Shown here: in pieces, positions 26,656 to 34,962 of the stretch | Position numbering within the stretch: position 1 is the first letter of the stretch | Layout of the letters: each line of letters starts with the position of its first letter | Assembly (NCBI RefSeq): GCF_900103635.1 | Contig: NZ_FMXK01000007.1 | Location: 62,001 to 126,000 of the forward strand | DNA: 64,000 nt | Source of the DNA: Butyrivibrio sp. INlla18 | Lineage (GTDB): Bacteria > Bacillota > Clostridia > Lachnospirales > Lachnospiraceae | Reading direction: 5' to 3' | The notes under the pieces: generated by a model | What the model saw: only the letters and a program-made list of their open reading frames with translations | What the model was told of the DNA's origin: nothing | The model's database searches: none | Program-made: the position numbers and the translations under genes

Positions 26656-28296
26656 TCAAATATGAGTTGCTTCATCAAGTGATTTCTGAGAAATAACGGC
26701 CTTATGAAGAAGGACAACTTCGCCCTTGGAATTTCTTTTCACTTCATAGAGAGCATTATCTGCAGCATACATATAATCCCAGAGCTTATTGGTCTTTCTA
26801 GGTATGGAATTACGGATACCCTGAGAGACAGTCACTATTCCAAGATCAGAATTCTTATTATCAATATGCTTCTCTATAACCTTTTCTCTGATGACCCTGG
26901 CATAATTCATTACTTCATCATCTGTCATATCTTCATAGATGATAACAAACTCATCACCGCCATATCTAAAGCCATGAATACTCTTGTTTTTGTCACTAAG
27001 CTCTTTTATGACACCTGCAATATGAGTAAGACAGTCATCTCCTGCCTGATGGCCATAAGTATCGTTAAAATTCTTGAAATTATCCACATCCATGATCTCA
27101 ACAGCGAGAGATTTTCCCTCTGAATAAGCCTTTTCAAAGGCGCAGTCTGCATACTTATTAAGCCCATATCTATTACCAAGACCTGTAAGAGAATCTGTGG
27201 TTGCCTGCTTTTGAAGGGTTATATTCTCCTTCTCCATGTTGCTGAGCTTATATCGCAATTCTGTAAAGAACTTATAATTTGCCTGTCTCTCTTTTTCCTG
27301 CTCAATAGAATATCTGTAGAACTCTTCCAGTGCCTTTACTCTCTCTGCTTTGTTTCCAATGCTCTCATAGAGCTCACATTTTAATTTTGCATGCTCTTTC
27401 TTTAGATTGTGGATATTTAAATCATTTAAAGATCTCTCTGTATTTTTAACTATGCGGACTACCTCATCTACCCAACCTATACTGATAAGGAATCTGCACA
27501 TACCAAAGATATCTTCCATGTTATCAAGCGGATACTTGTTATTTTGGATCATCCTTAGAAGCTTGGAGACATATTTCTGGAAATTCACCATATCCCCAAT
27601 AAAGTAGTAGCCTCTTGCCCTGATATCAGCTGCAGTTATAGCGCTATCACCATTTATGTACTCCTGATTCACCTTTGGATTTTGCTCAAGGCGGTCTATT
27701 GCCATAAGGCAGTTCTTAACAGAGTCAGGTTTACCCAGCTGCATATAGCAATCCGCTTCAAAACAATAACAATAGAGAATGTTTCTATAATAGAGACTTT
27801 CCTTTTCGTTTCTTCTGATATTCTTGTAGGCTGACTGTATTGATTTAAGAGCCTGTTTGATATTGCCGCTCTCATAGTAGATCTGTCCGATATTAAATTC
27901 CAAAAATCCCGGAACTCCGCTATTCTCAAGGCCGTCACAACACTTGATTCCTGTTAGGAAGTAATCAAGCGCAAGGTCAGGACTTCCATGATTTAAAGAA
28001 TCTATTCCAAGAAGATTATAGCATCTGGCAAGATACTCTTTATCCCCAGAATACTGCAAATATTCAATTGCCTTAAGTAAATTGGTGTTGAATTTACGAT
28101 AATCCGTACTTACAAGATAGTACGCATCTGCAAGATGATAATAGGCATAACCAAGCAAAGAAGGATCATCAACACTCTTAGCCTTGCGAAGGAAACGGTT
28201 GCAGGCATTGATATAGCTGTTGGACATACTTCCTCTATTGGTGAGCAATTCATTATTCAAAGTCTGAACTTCATAGTCGTACTTTTCAATGTTCAT
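26656..28296 (-). CDS. Cytoplasmic diguanylate cyclase with TPR-like N-terminus
   Basis: The 546-aa protein has no membrane segments. Residues about 20-340 form helical TPR-like repeats (LLGYAYYHLADAYYLVS, EYLARCYNLLGIDSLNHGS, FLEFNIGQIYYESGNIKQALKS). A short coiled coil leads into a GGDEF domain (about 375-530) with DSLTGLGNRYGLN, DVDNFKNFNDTYGHQAGDDC and the canonical RYGGDEF. No RxxD inhibitory site is seen at the usual position. It should synthesise cyclic di-GMP, with the TPRs binding a partner or signal. It stands alone between valS and a palindrome-rich gap. Confidence 0.93.
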   Translation of the reverse strand: MNIEKYDYEVQTLNNELLTNRGSMSNSYINACNRFLRKAKSVDDPSLLGYAYYHLADAYYLVSTDYRKFNTNLLKAIEYLQYSGDKEYLARCYNLLGIDSLNHGSPDLALDYFLTGIKCCDGLENSGVPGFLEFNIGQIYYESGNIKQALKSIQSAYKNIRRNEKESLYYRNILYCYCFEADCYMQLGKPDSVKNCLMAIDRLEQNPKVNQEYINGDSAITAADIRARGYYFIGDMVNFQKYVSKLLRMIQNNKYPLDNMEDIFGMCRFLISIGWVDEVVRIVKNTERSLNDLNIHNLKKEHAKLKCELYESIGNKAERVKALEEFYRYSIEQEKERQANYKFFTELRYKLSNMEKENITLQKQATTDSLTGLGNRYGLNKYADCAFEKAYSEGKSLAVEIMDVDNFKNFNDTYGHQAGDDCLTHIAGVIKELSDKNKSIHGFRYGGDEFVIIYEDMTDDEVMNYARVIREKVIEKHIDNKNSDLGIVTVSQGIRNSIPRKTNKLWDYMYAADNALYEVKRNSKGEVVLLHKAVISQKSLDEATHI

Positions 28297-28746
28297 GTAC
28301 TTGCCCCATGATTAAGCCAAATAAAGACAACAGTTGAATTAAAGCTATTTTACAATATAACGTACACTATGGCAATCAAATAGTCGATGTGACACATGTG
28401 TCACTAATATTTTGGTTTACATATATATATTGACTAATTCAGTCATTGATTTATTTTTACACCGAGATTCGTATATTTTTGTTACCCTTTTTAGATGCCC
28501 TATTTTAGCGGTATTTTTAAAACTGTTTTTCGACTAATCCCCAATTTCCACAGAGTTATCCACATGACACATTAGTCATTTATCGAAAACTTTTACATCA
28601 TTTTTTTGTAAAAACGTCAAATTGAACATTCAATTGCTACAATTTGAACGGTTGTTCGGATTACATAAATTCACAGAATTTAGTTTTATGTAACCCAAAA
28701 TCAAGATTCTTTATTATTTACGCCTCAAAAAGCAGGTAAAAATTCT
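28297..28746. other. 450-bp AT-rich intergenic region with palindromes and a DnaA-box match
   Basis: No coding frame was found. It contains a perfect 16-bp palindrome GTGACACATGTGTCAC (28389-28404), TGACT-AATTC-AGTCA (28431-28445), a related TGACACATTAGTCA (28565-28578), a perfect DnaA-box match TTATCCACA (28556-28564) with a weaker TTTCCACAG 10 bases away, GAAC-GGTT-GTTC near 28650, and an inverted pair TTACATAAA / TTTATGTAA (about 28661-28693). These could be operators for the flanking genes. Confidence 0.6.
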
Positions 28747-31200
28747 CTACACTTCGCTCCAGAACTGGCTTACAGCGTTTTTGACCGTTGTAGTCGAAAC
28801 TGTTTTATAATTCTTCCACTCTCGTGGAAAAAGTGATCTGTAAGATCCTTGCATGAACCTATCATCCAAAAGTGCTACAACACCAGTATCTTCCTCGGTT
28901 CTGATAACTCTTCCAGCTGCCTGAAGAACCTTGTTCATACCTGGATATCTGTAGGCATAATCATAGCCATCAACGCCCTTATCATCAAAGTAAGCCCTGA
29001 TTATCTCTCTTTCATTGCAGACCATTGGAATACCAGGTCCCACAACGATAACGCCAATAAGGCTATCATACTTAAGGTCTATGCCTTCACTAAATATGCC
29101 GCCCATTACACAAAATCCCAGTATGTTCTTGTCTTCCACAACTTCTATATCCATGTGGATGACTTCATTAAGATTCACATTGTTTCCTACTGAGAATCTG
29201 TCTAGGAATGACTCTCTAGCTTCCTCACTCATAAAGCTCTTTTGCACAAGTATCTCAGTCGAGGACTCATCATAAAAGTTATCGATAAAGGCCTCATGTA
29301 CCTCATCAAGGAACTGATGGGATGGGAAAAAGATAAGATAATTGCCGCCTCTTGTACTGATAACGTTATTGATATACTCTGCAATCCTGAAATACTGCTC
29401 ATCACTTCTCATAGAATATCTGCTGCTAACGTCAGTTCCTATGAAAAGCCCAAGCTTATTTGGGTCAAATATAGACTTAGCATAGATCTCGAAGTCCTCA
29501 TCTGTTCCACCAAGGAGCTTCTTGTAATACTGAATAGGAAGGAGCGTTGCAGAAAACAATATCGATGCTCTTCCTCTATCCATACACTCAGCTAGATTTC
29601 TTGACGGATCAATGCAGCTAAGCCTTACCAAAAAGCTCCCATCCTCTGCAAATTCGCTGTACATCACATAGTGATCATCCACCTTGTCGTAGATAGTAAG
29701 GAACCTAGACAGGTCAAAGTAAAACTCCAATATTTCATCCCTTCCAGGACCTTCAGAATGGTTCTCAAGATACTCTGAAATAATGCCAGAAAGCCTATTT
29801 AATGGATTTATAAGCTTATCTATAGAAGTTAGTATCGTACAGTCATCGCATTCTCTCTTCATCTCCAGCATAGCTTTGTTGCACTTATCAAGGTGCCCGG
29901 CAATGCTAGGATGAAACTCCTTGATGCTACTCTTAAGTTCCAAAAAGCTCTCTTTTCTAAGGACAGCACTGTACATATCTCTTCCCCTATCAAGGAGATT
30001 GTGGGTCTCATCCACAAGGAAGACGTAATCTCCCTTGGTACCCTCTGCAAAAAATCTTCTAAGATAGACAAATGGATCAAATACATAGTTATAGTCGCAG
30101 ATCACAGCATCTGCCCAAAGGCTCATATCAAGAGACATTTCAAATGGGCAGACCTGGTGCTTTTTAGCATATTCAAGTATCTTTTCCCTGTCAAAAGAGT
30201 CTTCATGGGTCAGCATGTCATAGATTGCATCATTTATCCTGTCGTAGTGACCATTTGCATAAGGGCAAGCCTCAGGATTACAGTTTCTCTCCTCTTCTCC
30301 AAGGAAGCATATCTTGTCCCTGGCAGTAATGGTCACTGTCTTCATCTTGAGATTCTGGGCCTTTCTAAGTGTATTAAAGGCCTCTTCTGCCACTGTCCTA
30401 GTAATAGTCTTGGCCGTCAGGTAAAAGAGCTTATTTATCTTGCCTTCTCCCATGGCTTTGACGCTTGGAAACACGGTAGTAATGGTCTTTCCGGTTCCAG
30501 TTGGAGCCTCCAAAAAGAGCTTTTTGCCGTGGATGATAGTTCTGTATACTCCTGCTGCTAAGTCTTTTTGTCCATCTCTGTATGGGAATGGGAATTGGAC
30601 AGCCTTAATAGAAGTGGTCCTTATATCCTGCCAATCACATTCAAAGTCAGCCCACTTCTTGTATTTACCTATCAGGTCGTCAAACCAGGAAATGATCTGG
30701 GCTGAAGAGAAATTGTAGTCAAAATACTTCATTTCCTCTGTTTCTATATTGCAATAGCTCATCCTGATATTGATCTCTGGACAGCCTGTCTCTCTGGCAT
30801 AAATAGCGCCGTAGCACTTAGCCTGAGCAAGGTGCGTAGTAACAGGGTCCTTCATCTTTTTAAGATCTCTGTAGGTTCCCTTTATCTCATCTATCAATGG
30901 ATTAGCTTTTTTGCCCTCAATAAAATTCTCCTGGCCGTCATAGACATCTGTTTCGCCAAAGTATTTATCAAGAATTCCATCGGCTCTTCCAGAGATCACA
31001 AGGTCGTATCTTTCAGTACTATAAACATATTTAAGCGGAACCTCGGCATGATAATCAGCCCCCATGCTCTTTTGGATCATGCGGTGTATCCTGCTGCCCT
31101 CCTGCATAGCATCTGCAGGTGAAGCCTGTATTCTATTGTCTAAACTTCCGCTTCTAAGTAGAAACTCCACAAGTCCGCGGACTGAAATCTCTATTGTCAT
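28747..31200 (-). CDS. DinG/XPD-type DNA helicase with N-terminal PD-(D/E)XK nuclease-like domain
   Basis: The 817-aa protein begins with a Cas4/RecB-like nuclease domain (about 1-180; VISGRADGILD, LIDEIKGTYRDL and QAKCYGAIYA mark its acidic-Lys site). A superfamily 2 helicase follows: Walker A LEAPTGTGKT (about 240), DETH box FLVDETHNLLD, motif VI QAAGRVIRTEEDTG. Cysteines in CFLGEEERNCNPEACPY and HQVCPFE are placed like the XPD/DinG iron-sulfur cluster. It likely unwinds and trims damaged or unusual DNA in the cytoplasm. Such fusions occur across Firmicutes, but the substrate is not established. GAGGA precedes the ATG. Confidence 0.9.
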   Translation of the reverse strand: MTIEISVRGLVEFLLRSGSLDNRIQASPADAMQEGSRIHRMIQKSMGADYHAEVPLKYVYSTERYDLVISGRADGILDKYFGETDVYDGQENFIEGKKANPLIDEIKGTYRDLKKMKDPVTTHLAQAKCYGAIYARETGCPEINIRMSYCNIETEEMKYFDYNFSSAQIISWFDDLIGKYKKWADFECDWQDIRTTSIKAVQFPFPYRDGQKDLAAGVYRTIIHGKKLFLEAPTGTGKTITTVFPSVKAMGEGKINKLFYLTAKTITRTVAEEAFNTLRKAQNLKMKTVTITARDKICFLGEEERNCNPEACPYANGHYDRINDAIYDMLTHEDSFDREKILEYAKKHQVCPFEMSLDMSLWADAVICDYNYVFDPFVYLRRFFAEGTKGDYVFLVDETHNLLDRGRDMYSAVLRKESFLELKSSIKEFHPSIAGHLDKCNKAMLEMKRECDDCTILTSIDKLINPLNRLSGIISEYLENHSEGPGRDEILEFYFDLSRFLTIYDKVDDHYVMYSEFAEDGSFLVRLSCIDPSRNLAECMDRGRASILFSATLLPIQYYKKLLGGTDEDFEIYAKSIFDPNKLGLFIGTDVSSRYSMRSDEQYFRIAEYINNVISTRGGNYLIFFPSHQFLDEVHEAFIDNFYDESSTEILVQKSFMSEEARESFLDRFSVGNNVNLNEVIHMDIEVVEDKNILGFCVMGGIFSEGIDLKYDSLIGVIVVGPGIPMVCNEREIIRAYFDDKGVDGYDYAYRYPGMNKVLQAAGRVIRTEEDTGVVALLDDRFMQGSYRSLFPREWKNYKTVSTTTVKNAVSQFWSEV

Positions 31201-31238
31201 CTGTTATCCTCATAAACAAGGCATTTGGAGCAATAGAA

Positions 31239-31271
31239 AAGCTCCATGGTATATTGTATACCATGGAGCTT
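31239..31271 (-). terminator. Strong hairpin terminator after the HPr-like gene
   Basis: Arms of 15 bp, AAGCTCCATGGTATA and TATACCATGGAGCTT, pair perfectly around a 3-base loop; on the minus strand the stem is followed by TTCTATT. The near symmetry would also allow function toward the plus strand. Confidence 0.7.
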
Positions 31272-31305
31272 ATTCGTACTACAATGAACATTCAATTTAA
31301 TGATA

Positions 31306-31536
31306 TTAGCAAGCAATTGCGAGAGACTTAAGATACTGCTCGAATTCCTCGTCATATCCGTTGTACTCTACTGTGAGAGCCTTTGTCAGGTCGAGTCCGA
31401 AAACTCCAAGAATCGACTTAGCATCAACTACATATCTATTGTAATAAATGTCTATATCAAAGTCGCATTTAGTAGCTGCATTAACAAAGTCCTGAACCTG
31501 ACTAGTTTTAAGCATAATTGTCTTTTTGCCAAACAT
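31306..31536 (-). CDS. HPr/Crh-like protein lacking the phosphorylatable histidine
   Basis: The 76-aa protein aligns with HPr over VVDAKSILGVFGLDL, where Ser41 matches the regulatory Ser46 of HPr. The usual GLHARPA active-site segment is absent, replaced by TSQVQDFVNAA, so it cannot carry phosphate for sugar transport. Crh of Bacillus likewise lacks the active His and acts as a CcpA co-regulator; a similar role is a hypothesis. ATG 31536 is chosen for the GGAAG site before it; a frame extending to 31596 lacks one. It is transcribed after asnA in the same direction, with 84 bases between them. Confidence 0.82.
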   Translation of the reverse strand: MFGKKTIMLKTSQVQDFVNAATKCDFDIDIYYNRYVVDAKSILGVFGLDLTKALTVEYNGYDEEFEQYLKSLAIAC

Positions 31537-31620
31537 AATAGCCACTTCCTTTCTCCATTTAGGACTCATAACAATATATCTTGAAATTGTGTCCATTATG
31601 TGAAAAGAGTGTGGATTTTT

Positions 31621-32631
31621 TTATAACAATTGTATACCATTTTTAGTTGCTTCTTCTACCATCTCGTCAGGCCAGATAGAGCACTGAACTTCGCCTATAT
31701 GGGCCTTTCTAAGGAAGAACATACAGATTCTTGACTGTCCGATTCCACCACCAATTGTGTATGGAAGCTCACCATCTAAGATAGCTTTCTGGAATGGAAG
31801 CTTAGCTCTTTCTGTGCAACCAGCCTTCTCAAGCTGAGACTCCAAAGACTTGGCATCTACACGGATACCCATACTTGAAAGTTCAAGAGCAATGTCAAGA
31901 ACTGGATAATAAACAATAATATCAGCGTTGAGTTCCCAATCATCATAGTCTGGAGCTCTTCCGTCGTGCTTCTCACCTGATGCAAGAAGATCGCCGATCT
32001 TCATGATGCAGACAGCACCCTTAGCCTTGGCAATATAGTACTCACGCTCTCTTGGTGAATACTCAGGGAACATATCTTCAAGTTCCTGTGTTGTAATAAA
32101 GAAGATCTCATCTGGAAGGATCTCTTCGATGTAATCATACTGAATGGACATGAACTTCTCAGTCTTTCTGAGAACCTTGTATACGTTCTGAACTGTTTCC
32201 TTGAGGAAATCGATGTTTCTGTCCTTTTTATCTATAACCTTTTCCCAGTCCCACTGGTCTACGAAGATTGAGTGGATATTATCAGGAACCTCATCACGGC
32301 GGATGGCATTCATATCTGTATAAAGGCCTTCACCAACATTGAAACCATACTTCTTGAGGGCATATCTCTTCCACTTAGCAAGAGAATGTACAATCTCAGC
32401 CTCGCGGCCACCCTCATTGAGGATATCGAAAGCAACTGGTCTCTCAACACCATTAAGGTTATCATTAAGTCCTGACTCAGGAATTACAAAAAGAGGAGCA
32501 GTAACTCTCTGAAGATTAAGTCTTGTTGAAAGCATACCCTGAAAGAAATCTTTAACAGTCTTGATTCCTACCTGAGTATCATGCAGATCTAGAGCTGATT
32601 TATAGTTCTTGGGAATTTTAAGGTTTTCCAT
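31621..32631 (-). CDS. asnA: Aspartate-ammonia ligase (asparagine synthetase A)
   Basis: The 336-aa class II synthetase-like enzyme makes asparagine from aspartate, ammonia and ATP in the cytoplasm. Diagnostic stretches: LNLQRVTAPLFV near residue 40, LNDNLNGVERPV, VDQWDWEK, and the C-terminal GGGIGQSRICMFFLRKAHIG that closes the ATP site. Length is normal for AsnA. AGGAAAG lies about 11 bases before the ATG. The HPr-like gene follows. Confidence 0.97.
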   Translation of the reverse strand: MENLKIPKNYKSALDLHDTQVGIKTVKDFFQGMLSTRLNLQRVTAPLFVIPESGLNDNLNGVERPVAFDILNEGGREAEIVHSLAKWKRYALKKYGFNVGEGLYTDMNAIRRDEVPDNIHSIFVDQWDWEKVIDKKDRNIDFLKETVQNVYKVLRKTEKFMSIQYDYIEEILPDEIFFITTQELEDMFPEYSPREREYYIAKAKGAVCIMKIGDLLASGEKHDGRAPDYDDWELNADIIVYYPVLDIALELSSMGIRVDAKSLESQLEKAGCTERAKLPFQKAILDGELPYTIGGGIGQSRICMFFLRKAHIGEVQCSIWPDEMVEEATKNGIQLL

Positions 32632-32683
32632 ATTCTTTAACGCTTTCCTTTACTAAAATATTCATATTCAATTAAATATCTTT

Positions 32684-34024
32684 TTAGCCTAGATTGCAAG
32701 AAAAAAATTCTTGATATTTAGTGGCATCTGAAGCACTTAATGTGGCAACTATCTTTATGCCTTCAGGAAGATATTCCGTACTCTTTACTATTCCTCTCTC
32801 GTTAAAAGAGCTAAGAACAGCCCCTTCAGAATATGGAAGGATGAGTTCATACTCTGCTTCGCTTTCTGAAAGTTTCTTTTCTATAAGGTCAATGAGTGTA
32901 TCCAGGCTGTCATCAGCCTTAGCTGATATATATATCCTGTCATCCATCATTCTTGGAACATCCATTACTAGCTGACTGCTTTCTTTTTGCTGTTCCTGTA
33001 CGATATCTGACTTATTAAATACATAAAGAACCGGAATATCGCCGGCGCCTATCTCTGTAAGAGTCTCTTTGGTCACATCCATATGATAGCGGTACTCAGG
33101 ATCACTAAAATCAACTACTTCTAATAGAATATCCGCGTACTTAGCCTCATCAAGGGTAGATCTAAAGGCCTTAACCAGGGAATGTGGAAGTTCACTGATA
33201 AATCCTACTGTGTCTGCCAAAAGAAATGGTCTGCGTCCTGGAGCAGCTATCTTTCTAACTGAAGTATCTAAAGTTGCAAAGAGCATGTCTTTTTCAAGGA
33301 CCTGCTTCTCGTCATAGGCTTCTCCGCCATACATGCGAAGAAGATTGTTCATGATAGTAGATTTGCCGGCGTTAGTGTAGCCCACCAGGGATATGCGTGG
33401 CATTCCAGAATTTATTCGCTTTCCTCTCTGGGTTGTTCGCTCTTTTTCTACATCATCAAGCTCTCTTCTAAGCTCAGCCATACGATGCTCGATCCTACGT
33501 CTATCAAGCTCTAGCTGTTTCTCACCCGAACCCTTGTTGGATAACCTGCCGCTACCGCCGCCCTGCCTTGAAAGAGCCTTTCTCATATGGGCAAGTCTAG
33601 GAAGCATGTACTGGGGCTGCGCATATTCAACCTGAAGCCTTGCTTCCCTTGTTTTGGCACGCCTTGCAAATATCTGGAGTATAAGACCTGTTCTGTCTAT
33701 AACCTCTGTATCTAGCGCCTTTTCAAGGTTTCTAAGCTGCATTGGTGAAAGAGTATCATTAAAGATAATGATATTAGCGTCAAACACATCAAGAGAAGAC
33801 CTTACTTCTTCGACCTTACCGCTTCCAATGTAGGTACTTCTGTCGGGGCTTGGAAGAACCTGGGTAACAATACAGACCGCGTCTATATCTATAGCCTTAG
33901 TAAGCTCTTTTAACTCGTCCATAGATCTCTCAAAATCTGATTCACTTCTATTAACATTAAGACCAACCAAGATAGCCCTTGGATCTGCAGTCTCTTTTAC
34001 GTTTTCATATATAGTATTTTTCAT
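32684..34024 (-). CDS. hflX: Ribosome-associated GTPase HflX
   Basis: The 446-aa protein has an N-terminal HflX domain with the Gly-rich SRQGGGSGRLSNKGSGEKQLE segment and helical RRRIEHRMAELRRELDDVEKER, followed by a GTPase domain: G1 GYTNAGKST, G3 DTVGFISELP, G4 NKSD. HflX splits stalled 70S ribosomes after stress. GGAGG precedes ATG 34024. It runs away from the thiamine riboswitch, which starts 80 bases upstream on the other strand. Confidence 0.97.
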   Translation of the reverse strand: MKNTIYENVKETADPRAILVGLNVNRSESDFERSMDELKELTKAIDIDAVCIVTQVLPSPDRSTYIGSGKVEEVRSSLDVFDANIIIFNDTLSPMQLRNLEKALDTEVIDRTGLILQIFARRAKTREARLQVEYAQPQYMLPRLAHMRKALSRQGGGSGRLSNKGSGEKQLELDRRRIEHRMAELRRELDDVEKERTTQRGKRINSGMPRISLVGYTNAGKSTIMNNLLRMYGGEAYDEKQVLEKDMLFATLDTSVRKIAAPGRRPFLLADTVGFISELPHSLVKAFRSTLDEAKYADILLEVVDFSDPEYRYHMDVTKETLTEIGAGDIPVLYVFNKSDIVQEQQKESSQLVMDVPRMMDDRIYISAKADDSLDTLIDLIEKKLSESEAEYELILPYSEGAVLSSFNERGIVKSTEYLPEGIKIVATLSASDATKYQEFFSCNLG

Positions 34025-34103
34025 ATATTTACCTCCGTGTAGCTATTGACAAACCCCTGGGCTAAGCGTTTAATAAGACTAGAAAAAAAACATATTGTCC
34101 GCT

Positions 34104-34186
34104 AGGGGAGCAATGCTGAGAGTGTACGTGCAATGCACGTCTAACCCTTATTACCTGATCTGGTTAGTACCAGCGTAGGGAAGCAC
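34104..34186 (+). promoter_or_regulatory. TPP (thiamine pyrophosphate) riboswitch
   Basis: Conserved aptamer blocks are all present in order: AGGGGAG, GCTGAGAGT, a variable ACGTGCAATGCACGT stem, CTAACCC, ACCTGATCTGG, TAGTACCAGCGTAGGGAA. This is the THI-box consensus. It precedes thiT by 75 bases, so thiamine uptake is repressed when TPP is plentiful. Confidence 0.97.
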
Positions 34187-34226
34187 GATTGATTATAACA
34201 TCTTTTATCTGATGTGAGTACAAATA

Positions 34227-34260
34227 ACCTCCCTTTATGTGGCAAAAGGGAGGTATTTTT
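34227..34260 (+). promoter_or_regulatory. Riboswitch expression platform overlapping the thiT ribosome site
   Basis: ACCTCCCTTT (34227-34236) pairs with AAAGGGAGGT (34245-34254), which is also the Shine-Dalgarno site, and ATTTTT follows directly before ATG 34261. The same stem can thus hide the ribosome site and, with the T run, end transcription. Confidence 0.85.
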
Positions 34261-34962
34261 ATGAATTCATTATTCTACGAAATAGTCGATGACGGCTATG
34301 TTACTTATGGTTTTACATCTCTTGGTTATGCAATTGGCATAATCCTTGGAGTCCTGCTTCTTTTGTCCATTAGCTATTTCATCAACAAGGACGGAAAGGG
34401 TGCTATCAGCATCAAACAGCTCACAACATCAGCTCTTTGCCTTGCTCTTGCATTTGTTTTATCTAATGTAAAGCTCTTCAAGGCTCCAATGGGCGGTTCA
34501 GTTACACTTCTTAGTATGTTCTTTATCACATACATCGGATATCTCTATGGTGCAAGAATCAGCTTGTCAGCAGCTTTTGCCTATGGACTTCTCCAGCTTA
34601 TTGTTGACCCATATATCATCAGTGCTCCTCAGCTTATATGTGACTACTTCCTTGCATTTACTGCCCTTGGTCTTGCAGGTTTCTTCTATAACAAGAAGCA
34701 CGGCATGTATATTGGTTACCTTGTTGGAATCTTCGGAAGATTCGTATTTTCAACACTTTCAGGTGTCATCTTCTTTGCAGATTACGCTCCAGAGGGCATG
34801 TCACCAATTCTTTACTCAGTTCTTTACAATGGCTCATATATCGCAGTTGAAGCTATCATCACAATTGTAGTCATCGCAATTCCTGCAGTTCACTCAGGTC
34901 TCAACCGCCTCAAATTTGAGCTCAATGAAAAGACACTTAAAAGATCCGTTACTGTAAGCTAA
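34261..34962 (+). CDS. thiT: Thiamine ECF transporter S-component ThiT
   Basis: The 233-aa membrane protein has about six helices after a short N-terminal extra segment. It binds thiamine and docks on a shared energy-coupling module (EcfA, EcfA', EcfT), which is not in the window. TTSALCLALAFVLSNVKLF and GGSVTLLSMFFITYIGYLYG are typical ThiT helix 1-3 sequences. The TPP riboswitch upstream supports the substrate. ATG 34261 is used because GGGAGG precedes it; an earlier ATG at 34237 would start inside the riboswitch stem. Its last 14 bases overlap the end of addA on the other strand. Confidence 0.95.
   Translation: MNSLFYEIVDDGYVTYGFTSLGYAIGIILGVLLLLSISYFINKDGKGAISIKQLTTSALCLALAFVLSNVKLFKAPMGGSVTLLSMFFITYIGYLYGARISLSAAFAYGLLQLIVDPYIISAPQLICDYFLAFTALGLAGFFYNKKHGMYIGYLVGIFGRFVFSTLSGVIFFADYAPEGMSPILYSVLYNGSYIAVEAIITIVVIAIPAVHSGLNRLKFELNEKTLKRSVTVS

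Noticed and set aside
28297-28746. Chromosomal replication origin
   Set aside because: One perfect DnaA box and one weak one are too few, and no dnaA, dnaN or related genes are adjacent.
29893-30561. A 222-codon open frame on the plus strand
   Set aside because: It lies fully inside the helicase gene on the opposite strand, has no ribosome site and its product shows no family features.
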